Origin: Aporrectodea caliginosa
Lineage: Eukaryota > Annelida > Clitellata > Crassiclitellata > Lumbricidae
Assembly (NCBI GenBank): GCA_020284085.1
Contig: JACEVL010000150.1
Location: forward strand, 2,066,616-2,130,615
DNA: 64,000 nt
Direction: 5' to 3'
A program made the position numbers and the translations under genes. The notes below the pieces were generated by a model. It was not told the DNA's origin and did no database searches. It saw only the letters and a program-made list of their open reading frames with translations. Shown here piece by piece: positions 33,551 to 64,000 of the stretch. Each line of letters begins with the position of its first letter. Position 1 is the first letter of the stretch.

Positions 33551-34405
33551 CGCAGTGCTGTCCAACCTTTTTGACCCCGCGGGCCACCAAAGAAGTTATT
33601 CTTGAAGCCGAGGGCCGAACCATTAAACTCAAAAGCAACGACTAAAATTGATTGAAAATTATACATTAACTGTAATAAAATTGATTATGGAATAATAATG
33701 ATGAATGTTGTATGTATGGAATGTAAGGCATGCTTTACAATAGTTCAGTAACAAAAATTAATGCTCAAGCACCTTTTTAGTGAGATATTTAGCTTTGAAT
33801 TGCGCTGGCAAATGTTTTTGTAGGCCTATGCGGTTGGTATTCAATAACTTCTGCCTTCATTAGATTTTCTACAAAGAATATCGTTTTTTACATGACGTTG
33901 TCATGGCAAAAAATCCAACTCCACAGACGTAGGTGCTTTCAAACATCGTCAATACTTTTTTTACAACATTTCGATCCATACTCGTGGGGCGCGGTGGTGT
34001 AGGGGTATGTCCGGTGCCTTGCAACCGGAGGGTTGCGGGTTCGAATCCACCTCAAGCCGCCGCGTAGGGACCCTGGGCAAGTCCTTCACTCGCAATTGCT
34101 CATGCGATTCGGCGTGAAACTCCGATTCAGTGTCCGCGCTGTAGCCGGGAGCGCCTCTGAGTAGAAATCTCGAAGGGGCGCTATAACAAGTGCTCGTATA
34201 CATATATACATACTCACTTGGCGGCGTATCCTTGCGTTTGTAAAGAAGGGCCAAATTATGTTGCATTTAAATTATTTCAAGCTGCAATGCACTTTCATCT
34301 CAATAACTGCATATTTTGTGGATACGTTAGAAATAGCCTATCACACGTGAATGGATTTTCAACGAAGAGCAACAGAAATTATTTAGCGAGCTCTGGCGGG
34401 CCACT
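33551..34405. mobile_element. truncated hAT element with a SINE inside
   Basis: The left end is CAGTGCTGTCCAACCTTTTT followed by GACCCCGCGGGCCACC, typical of hAT. A second GGCGGGCCAC block at 34394-34403 may be the remains of the other end; no target duplication is visible. SINE A copy 1 is inserted at 33986-34206. Confidence 0.5.
33986..34206 (+). mobile_element. tRNA-derived SINE, family A, copy 1
   Basis: The head resembles a tRNA: A-box region GGTGGTGTAGGGGTATGTCC and B-box GGGTTCGAATCC. The body includes CCGCGTAGGGACCCTGGGCA and TCGGCGTGAAACTCCGATTC. The 3' tail is GGGAGCGCCTCTGAGTAG, AAATCTCGAAGGGGCGCTAT. It would be transcribed by RNA polymerase III. Same family at 39457, 46107 and 56490. 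Confidence 0.9.
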
Positions 34406-34489
34406 TAGAATCAGCCCTATGAAACGAATAGATAAGCAAGGAGCGGAGATAGATCGGATGATTTAAATAGAGTAGGCCTATACTTAGTT

Positions 34490-34640
34490 AACTAACAACC
34501 AGCTTTTAAGCTGGACTCCTCCCAGGGCCAACTGGCAGAGGAGGGAATTCCTTCACGTTCCCTCCCCAGGCTTAAAAGTGGGGAGGAAATTCCCTCCTTT
34601 CCCTCCCCAGGATTTACGGCCCTGCCCAACTGGCAGGCAG
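34490..34640. repeat. two-unit repeat rich in GGGAGGGAA
   Basis: GGAGGGAATTCC...TTCCCTCCCCAGG occurs twice, about 50 bp apart, flanked by CCAACTGGCAG words at 34529 and 34626. Origin unknown. Confidence 0.45.
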
Positions 34641-34740
34641 GATATGAAATGTGCACAGTGTGAGAAGGATAGTACAATGCGCTGATCATGGTAGGCCGAA
34701 GCCTTCGCTTTGCTGGTCTAGGATTATACTGAAGGCGCAC

Positions 34741-35545
34741 AACAGTTTCGTGGACAAGATAAACATGGTCATATAATTGCGTTGTTTCACGGATATGCCT
34801 GCCTAATGGAAATGTCTACAATGACGACGTTAGATGTTTTCAATGGCAGTAATTATATGTACTACGTAATTGCCTGTGAATGATGTAGACCTATACAGAC
34901 CTAATTGTAGTCAATTGTTGGCAAATTATATTCTAGCCTAATGCAGGCCATAGCGTAGTCATTATTAGAACGTCAACAGTAAAGATAGTCAAACAACGTG
35001 TACTGCAGCCAACTTATCAGCTTGTGTTACCTTTTACCTCTGAATGAGATAGGGGCTTACAAATATGTAGGAGATGTGTAGGTCTAGCCTAATAAGCCTG
35101 AAAGAAGGAGTTCTATGCTGCAGTTTACATAATTGCTTTCCAATCTATAGGTAATTAGGTCTGTGCCAAAATACTGCTATATCCGGCATCACCACGCAAG
35201 CAACATAGCCTTGTGTGCCTTGGTACATTTTAAAAGTAATTTTTCACTTTCGGAGTAGTAGTCAGTTCATTGTCTGCCAAATCGACAAATTTAGAAGATA
35301 CTCGTTTCTTTGGTCAATGCGTACAGTGTTTAGCGATAGCCTAAACCAAACCGACTAGACGAAATTTATTCAATTGCAGGAGGCTTGCAGCTATAGCGAC
35401 GATGTCGCATAGGTCTGCTATGAACAGCTTATGAGAACTCGTGAGCCTATTTGGACGTGCTCTGTGGAGCTGATCTGCATAAGATTTCTACAGTTCAAGT
35501 TATCGAAATTCTGTCTGCCTCCGATATAATTGCTGACACATCGAT
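34741..35545. promoter_or_regulatory. region upstream of the receptor-like gene; no promoter element identified
   Basis: About 800 bp of non-repetitive, AT-rich sequence directly before the first coding exon, unlike its repeat-filled surroundings. The promoter or a 5' UTR exon may be here. I see no TATA box or initiator that I would assign. Confidence 0.25.
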
Positions 35546-57882
<22,337 letters not shown>

Positions 57883-58500
57883 GTAAAATTTACAAATTAT
57901 ATTTGTGTTGTTGGAGCAACTAGGCATGTTGACATCAAATTTAGTTTTCATCACAGAATTTTCTTTGTTGAATCTCATAGGAATGTTTCCCTTTTTCGTA
58001 AGCTTCATTGGGTCAGTATCAACCGATAAAAGAGAATGTATGTGTGTGTGTTGGAGAACACTTAATATAGAGCAGTTTAAGTAACGTGCAAAGGCACTGT
58101 AAGTATTTGAAAGGCAGTTTGTGACAGAAAACAATCTGACAAGTAATGGCAATGTGCTCAGGCAAATCAGAAAGAGATAATTATATATTTAACGGTAGAA
58201 GTGTTAAACCTGATTATAACATCACGTGTATGACCCTAGTCATTGGCTGAAAAGGAATTCTGCAGTGTGAGGTCAAAGTCAGGTCAGAGATTCAGAAACC
58301 CGTGATGCATTTTCTGGATTGTCCGTGTGGATATTGAGTTGCCTGATATAACCAGTTTAGAAGGAGATGTCCATGGTAGCAACGTCAAGCAAGCTGTGAC
58401 TTATGCAGGAAAGAAACTGTTGACAAGGCTGTCTGGTCATGTTTAATTTCATTTAAGAGAGAAAAGAATTAAAGCCAGAACATACGAAAAGAATTAAGGC
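57883..58500. other. intron downstream of exon 4, nothing recognised
   Basis: I looked for the second half of the Ig domain (W...L...DxGxYxC) here and to 64000 without a convincing match. Confidence 0.4.
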
Positions 58501-58504
58501 CAGA

Positions 58505-58773
58505 ACATATAATAATAATAATAATATCTTTTCTTTAATTAAGCGCCTGACAAACGCATTGCACTGTACATTTACATATTATGACAATTAAACAATTCAC
58601 AAGAACACAAATGACAGAAGACATAAATCTTAGCAACTAACAGAACAGACAGCCTGCAATACACAGCGCCAATAGCGCTGTGTATTGCAGGCTGTCTGTT
58701 CTACGGGACTCGATATCAGTACCTCTCGCTCTCCATGCCAGTATGTAATCCAATGCGCTATCGGCCCCCGATA
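58505..58773 (-). mobile_element. tRNA-derived SINE, family B, copy 2, with snapback duplication
   Basis: Same ends as copies 1 and 3 (ATATCTTTTCTTTAATTAAG to GCGCTATCGGCCCCCG). In its middle lies a perfect 27-bp inverted duplication (58643-58669 and 58675-58701), replacing the normal ~50-bp body segment. Confidence 0.8.
58643..58701. repeat. perfect 27-bp palindrome inside a SINE
   Basis: GAACAGACAGCCTGCAATAC plus ACAGCGC, five bases CAATA, then the exact complement. Absent from the two other copies of the family. Confidence 0.95.
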
Positions 58774-59399
58774 TATCATCCTCAAGACAGGTTGTTGCAA
58801 GGACCACTGTAAGAAATCCTTAAAAGGCACATGTAAAGCCCTGAGACAAAAGTGCTCATAGCGACCATAATAATGTTAAACTCTAAAAGAACTACAGTTT
58901 AATCTCTTGTCAAGTGCCGAAGGTTTCCACTGCTGCTAAAAGAAATTAAAAATGAAAAGAATTAAAGCCAGAACATACGAAAGGTGTTTGTGAACCAAGT
59001 TTCATTGAAAGCAGCAATCTATACTGGGTGATTCAAAATGTAGCTTTGTAGATACGGGGACTTTCATCATTAGGGTGATATGTGGGATTTGAGATTATTG
59101 TCAATGGGTGTCAGTGGTCTATTACGACGTCCGTACACCAGGCCACGTGCTCATAAGGTGCCAACATTCCTTTGATCAAGGATGAATTACAATAATGGAT
59201 GATGGGGGGGGGGTATGTTGAGAAAATAAGAACTTAATTATAATAAATTTCATTATTAAAAGAAAATCTTTAAAATATGTTAAAGATTTATGGGATGGAT
59301 GTCGATACTGGCTGCCAGTCTTTATGTCTTCTCTCTATTTATTTGTATAACCTATTGGTTTATTTTAGGTAGTATATGTATATATGTATGTATTGTATT

Positions 59400-59552
59400 A
59401 TTTTGTATTGTATTTGAAAATTTGTAAAGCACCTCTTACAGTATAAGCTATTCAAAGTCATCAAGCAGTGGGCAGATGAGGGAGAGACCCCAGCTGAAAT
59501 CTTAGAGCGTATAAAGAGGAAGGTCATTCCAAGAGGAAGGACTCACATTGGC
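59400..59552 (-). mobile_element. LINE 3' end fragment
   Basis: Minus-strand reading NVSPSSWNDLPL, then a 3' end with AAGAGGTGCTTTACAAATTT and TCAAATACAATACAAAATAA, the ATACA tail seen at 20950. A SINE B copy is inserted directly to the right. Confidence 0.6.
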
Positions 59553-59771
59553 AAAAAAAAAATCTTTTCTTTATTAAGCGCCTGACAAACGCACTGCGCT
59601 GTACATTTACATGTTATGCAATTGAAACAATCTTAACTACTAACAGAACAGACAGCCTGCAATACAACGGCGCTAATAGCAGCCTACAAAGCAAATCCGC
59701 CCTACGGGCTCGAACTCGGTACCTCTCGCTCTTTACGCCAGATGTTATCCAATGCGCTATCGGGCCTCCCA
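59553..59771 (-). mobile_element. tRNA-derived SINE, family B, copy 3
   Basis: Minus strand: GGCCCGATAGCGCATTGGAT (A-box region), GAGTTCGAGCCCGTAGGG (B-box), body GTATTGCAGGCTGTCTGTTC, end AAAGAAAAGATTTTTTTT. The clearest head of the three copies. Confidence 0.8.
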
Positions 59772-60661
59772 CGCGATGTTGGGCCATAGCAGTCCTTGCC
59801 CGAGGGACAAAGAGATCAAGATGGTCTAGAGTCTAGACAGCGGAGAGGACAAACAGAAATAGCAGAGGTGGGCTTGCATGTATCAGGACACATAATATAG
59901 TGCATTTTTAAAGTATCTCACAAGAGCCCTTTCTCTGCATTAGCCTTTTTTATATTAAATGTAATTTGCAATTAAACTTCTAATTTACTGTGGATTGTTT
60001 TGTACCTGATGCAAAACAATGCACAGTAAAGTAGGAAGTCACCAAAAACAACGAATAAGTCTGGCATGCAAACCTAGATTCAGGAAACTCCTACATGTCC
60101 AAAGTTACTGAGCAAATTCTGCATTTAAAGGAAATAATATACTGCATGAGGACGGGTGGGGGACCTACTACTGGATACTGCTGGTGTGTAGTATCTTTGT
60201 TACATTGGGAGGGAACGTCAGAATCAATTGGTTGAAGTGGTTTAATCAGGGTAGGTGCTGCACCTCCCAAAAACCACATTGCAACTCTAACTCTAGCTCG
60301 CCCCAGTTACGCAGTTGGGTGGGCAGGTGTGGCTGGCAAGTTGTAAGGGCCCATGTCCTCCGGGTTCAGACATGTGAGCCATCACATGTACCATGGTATC
60401 ATAGAAGGTCATAGTCAATAATTTGTTGTAGGAGGTTGCTGCTTGTTTTTCTGTATGGGCAGATTGATTGATTGACTAAAAAGTCGGCCAGTGACCAACA
60501 TGGCCAGTGACTTGTGCAAATATTAGTATTTACCTTCTTTAATGCCATCACTGGACTCGGAAGTAAGGAAAATCTATGGACAGTCAATTGCCAAATCTAC
60601 ATTTGTCTTGGAGTACAAACTTTGAAACAAAGTTTATACCCACCATCATGCTGGTGACGTC

Positions 60662-60860
60662 ATGCCCTTTCCCTTGATTAGATATAAGTGGAGGGAACTG
60701 TGTGCCATTAGGGCCCAGTCATGCCTGCTACCTCCTCTGAGACAAAATAGTCACAACCTACGAACCAGACCACATAACTTCACTCTACCACCCCCAAAGA
60801 CGATCGGGACTTTATTTCATGGGTTCTTTATAAGGGCATATTCTAAAATTTTCGTAAGTA
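60662..60860 (+). mobile_element. LINE fragment, C-terminus (same group as 54430-54880)
   Basis: CLLPPLRQNSHNLRTRPHNF, TLPPPKTIGTLFHGFFIRAY. The order L-L-P-P...NLRxRxHNFxLP...FI is the C-terminus of the YASPxWWG LINE group. Confidence 0.65.
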
Positions 60861-60905
60861 TCTGCTTCTCCCATAGTACCTTAGTAGGAAAGAGACCTGA
60901 TTGCT

Positions 60906-61020
60906 CCTTGTTAGGGAATGCAAACCCGGGTTCATCGTACCCGGGTTACCCGGCTTTTTTTCAAAACCCGAAACCCGGGTTTGAACGCGGTTGAAACCCG
61001 GGTTTGACGGGTTTGAAAAT
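60906..61020 (+). mobile_element. left end of an AAACCCGGGTT-repeat inverted-repeat element
   Basis: TAGGGAATGCAAACCCGGGT, then repeated AAACCCGGGTTT / GTTACCCGG words in both orientations. The complementary end is at about 63240-63337. The two may bound one ~2.4-kb element holding a LINE and a second copy (62818-63337), or be two separate insertions. Confidence 0.6.
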
Positions 61021-61824
61021 CGTCACTTTCACCGTCGTTCATCGTCCATTCTGATGATCTACGGAAACTCACAAATGTAGAGTAATGGAAATAATTACAA
61101 TGATAACAGTGGTTGATAACGGGTTACGTAATAGTGCTTCTAACTACTTATTTATCGGCTGATTTCATATCTTTATTGGTGACTTCCTATGAGTGTGTCT
61201 TCAGGTTCACACACCAGTGACTTATGTTGAGTTTATTGACTTGTCCGGCGTCGTATACTATAGCTTCGAATTCGTAAATAACAGACCTTCCGGTCAACTG
61301 TTTTAATTTAAATTTAGTAACTTAAGACACAAATCCAAACAATATCTATATCAGCAAATGTAAAGAGTAGTGTTTGGCAACATTTCGTTCGCGATTCTGA
61401 GAGCCAGACTGCTCAATGCCATTTATGTAAATCGCAGCTGAAAATTGCCGACAGTGCAACAAGAAGTATGCATATTCGTTTCCAGTCCAAGCAAAAGATA
61501 AACCTGCTCAAACACAAGGACGCTGGTGACCTTTGTTCTGACGAAGCCAAAGATGGTAGGCCTCCTAGTCCAAGCACAATCACAGGCTGCGATGGTTTCC
61601 ACGCAGCATAATTCTTCAGTAATTCTGGTTCTGCCAAATTGGGTTAAATAACGATGATTAATTTTCTTCTGAAAGCAAATGGGCTGGCACAGACAGGGCC
61701 TAAAGCTGCGATTTAGACGATTTAAGGTGTCATTTGACAATTCTCTTTATAAGCCTATGCAATGTTTCTTTCAGACAGAACGCTGCGGAACGGAGTTCTG
61801 TTAACTTTTTCACTTACTTAGCAC

Positions 61825-62800
61825 TTAGTCCTTCCTCGCGCTGGCAGCGCATCGGGCGACACAGCCTCTCCACGTTATCCTGTCTTCCGCGGCCAGCATA
61901 GCATCGTCCCACGTCATTCCGCCGCCTTCCAGATCCTGAGTGATCGTGCTTCTCCAAGTCTTTCTGGGTCTTCCTCGCCCTCTTCTCCATCCCGACGGAG
62001 TCCAATCCAGTGCCTGCCTTAGCGTTCTCTCCTCTCCCGATCTATGTATGTGCCCCAACCAACGTAACCGCATCTTCTTCAGCATGTCTTCCAGTTTCTC
62101 CATGGATGTTCTCCTTCTTACTTCCTCATTTCTGACCTTATCCCTCCAAGTGATCTTCAGTAATCTTCTCAGCCAACGATGATGTGCCGCCTCCAGTTTC
62201 TTCATATTGACTTTTGTCATAGACCATACAGCAACGCTGTCAATACCAAAGCTCTGTACACTCTTGTTTTGTTGTCAGACTGAGTCTTTTGTTCTTCCAT
62301 ATATTGTTCAACCTTCCAAATGTGGCATTGGCTTTTCCCAATCTGCTTCCAATCTCTTTATCACAGCTGCCATTGCCTGAAATCATACTCCCCAGATAGC
62401 AAAAGTGTTCCACCTCCTCCAGCACATCCTCTCCAACTTTGATGTTTTCAGTCACTGTCCATTTTCCTACTTTCACAATCTTTGTTTTGGTGGTATTGAT
62501 CCTCAGTCCGACCAGACCCGCCTCTCTCTTCACACTGTCTGTGAGTTTTTTCATTCCTTCCCAAGACTCCTCCAGTAGCGCTATGTCGTCTGCAAAGTCT
62601 AGATCCGCCAGCTTTCCCTCTCCTTCCCACTCCAGGCCACACTCCCCTTCTTTTGTGCTTCGTCTCATCACCCAATCGATCGTTAGCAGGAATAGCAATG
62701 GTGACAGAATGCAGCCCTGACGCACGCCCGTGACAATCTGGAACCACTCTCCTAGTTTTCCCTCCGTTCTCACTGCACACTCACTGCACACCGTTCTCAC
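61825..62800 (-). mobile_element. LINE fragment, RTE-like reverse transcriptase
   Basis: Minus-strand blocks: EWFQIVTGVRQGCILSPLLF, LADLDFADDIALLEE (FADD catalytic box), LRINTTKTKIVKVG, FCYLGSMISGNGSCDKEI; after a frameshift near 62230, LEAAHHRWLRRLLKITWRDK, MRLRWLGHIHRSGEERTLRQ and GRRRGRPRKTW. The tail motif matches 18669-18912. Truncated at the 5' side next to the element at 62818. Confidence 0.85.
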
Positions 62801-62817
62801 TGCATAAAAGTAGAAGT

Positions 62818-63337
62818 AGGGAATGCAAACCCGAGGACTTTTTCACCGAGGATCCGAGGACCCGAGGATCACTTTTTCAAGCTGTTAAAAATAATCTAGT
62901 TCACTTAAATTTTCAATTAAAAACTATTTAGTTACTTTAAATTAATTTAAGCGTTTTCAGTGTTTATTGATACCTAAGATATTATAAAATAAGAGGCTCA
63001 GGTTTAGTTAGTCCTTCGGAACCCTTGCAGTGTCTTCCATAATTGTTCTGAATTTGTTCAGTTCCAGAACCTTTTTTCTAGGAAAAACACTGCTTAAATG
63101 AATCAACTTCTATCACGAGTTTCCAAAAGTGTTCTTTTATGCAAATTCTTGACTGTTGGAGAACTTTGGACTTGCAGCTGCATACGATGACGTTGTTCTT
63201 ATCGCACGAAATAGTGCAGTAATAATATTTATCGTGTCAAATGTGTAAACCTGTCCAAACCCGGGTTACCCGGGTTTATACGGCCGTCAAACCCGAAACC
63301 CGGGTTTCGAAAAAAGTCCTCGGGTTTGCATTCCCTA
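62818..63337. mobile_element. inverted-repeat element with repeated AAACCCGAG/CCCGGGTT words
   Basis: The ends are TAGGGAATGCAAACCCGAGG and its exact complement (22 bp in all), with complementarity extending to AGAAG outside. If the first TA is the target duplication the element is 62819-63335. Terminal words such as CCGAGGATC and AACCCGGGTTT are repeated inside each end. No ORF of note. Confidence 0.75.
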
Positions 63338-63504
63338 CTTCTTGTTAATGTCATTAGATATTTACTGCCTGTAACAACTTGCGTCTGTGACAGCTTGGTT
63401 TCATTGATTGATTGATTGATTGATCAGATGAAGCTACTGCAAGGCTGCCAAAAAGATCGATGCAGACAAAGATTACCACTTTTTGATGATGATATCACTC
63501 TGTA

Positions 63505-64000
63505 CTCAAGATGCTCAGTTTGGTTGGAAATTTTTGTTGCCAGTGGCCGACAAGTGAGCTAACCCTCGAGATGGACACAGAACTATGGAGGCGAGTTAAT
63601 GATGTCACAAAAGGGAGAGACAGGAGAGACCATAAAGTGCTCCATCTCCAGAAGACCCAGTATGCCACGACATCGACCGACGATGGATTATACTGAGCCT
63701 ATCAAGAAGTCAACAGCAGCACTGAATCGACAATTTACGCGCGAACAGAGTCTTTCACATGCTCGACCGGCTGCACCATACAGTTGATGGTTCTGATCGC
63801 CTCCCAGCATGATATCTGAGACTGACTGCCCCTGCAAACTCTGGAGTCCTTACTCACCTCGTCAGTTTCTCTGTGTGTACCTCCATCGTGCCGACCCAGT
63901 TGAAAATGGCAATCATTCGCCCAGTTCCAAAAGTCGATCAACCGAAAACCTCTGCTGGTTGCAGGCAGAGGTTTTCCATCGTCCCGATAATCTCAACGAT
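63505..64000 (+). mobile_element. LINE fragment running off the right edge (start of reverse transcriptase)
   Basis: ELWRRVNDVTKGRDRRDHKV, then across frameshifts GVLTHLVSFSVCTSIVPTQL, KMAIIRPVPKVDQP and FSIVPIIS, equivalent to VLTxLxNxSLxxGxxPxxWKxAxIxPVPK...RPISI. This is the linker and first RT motif of a CR1/RTE-type LINE. Confidence 0.65.

Noticed and set aside
33986..34060. tRNA gene
   Set aside because: The A- and B-box-like head is followed by a SINE body and 3' tail and occurs in several copies; the anticodon arm does not form a standard 5+7+5 structure.
60192..60250. Possible next Ig exon (IFVTLGGNVRINWLKWFNQ) in matching phase 2
   Set aside because: The distance from the B-strand Cys to the Trp would be about 22 residues, too long for an Ig domain, and the acceptor has a poor pyrimidine tract.

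Overview
The window is eukaryotic: low coding density, long AT-rich introns and a very heavy load of mobile elements. It looks like a marine invertebrate, most likely a deuterostome (echinoderm- or hemichordate-like). That placement is inference, from the frequent TAGGCCTA-type words in non-coding DNA, the mix of CR1/L2-like, RTE-like and RNase H-bearing LINEs with tRNA-derived SINEs, and the dense hAT elements. I see no rRNA, functional tRNA, CRISPR or bacterial gene.

Two host genes can be read by joining exons with matching splice phases. (1) On the minus strand, 1376-13373, five exons encode the first ~337 residues of a DENND4/Crag-type Rab guanine-nucleotide exchange factor: start codon, MABP beta-prism domain and the beginning of the DENN module. 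The rest lies beyond the left edge. (2) On the plus strand, 35546-57882, four exons encode a signal peptide, a cysteine-containing fibronectin-III-like domain and the start of an Ig-like domain of a receptor-like protein I cannot name; it continues to the right. Each gene uses one probable GC-AG intron. The genes are divergent, with about 22 kb between their first visible coding exons.

Everything else is mobile or tandem DNA, mostly in introns and between the genes. 0-13 kb: DENND4 introns with LINE fragments and two complete hAT elements. 13-22 kb: hAT elements (one nested in another), LINE 3' ends, a foldback element inside a LINE, and a Helitron-like repeat split by an RTE-like insertion. 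22.5-27.3 kb: a three-level nest (hAT containing a GGAGACT-repeat element containing another hAT) with transposase remnants. 28-32.5 kb: a decayed LINE with endonuclease, reverse transcriptase and RNase H, followed by a ~47-bp minisatellite. 36.6-43.4 kb: a large ATC-based satellite with embedded SINEs, a LINE with an unusual C-terminal domain, and a duplicated TAG/GCA microsatellite. 44.9-49 kb: inverted-repeat elements whose terminal motif is repeated internally, one nested in another. 50-64 kb: a frameshifted ORF, a small hAT derivative carrying a BED-finger remnant, a composite LINE broken by a SINE and a hAT copy, and several further LINE fragments.

The clearest mechanistic links are these. 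A tRNA-derived SINE (four near full-length copies) shares its 3' tail with the 3' end of the LINE at 55.2-57.0 kb, which suggests that LINE moved it. At least nine hAT elements have intact or near-intact 8-bp target duplications. Several inverted-repeat elements with unrelated sequences share one design, the terminal motif repeated many times inside.
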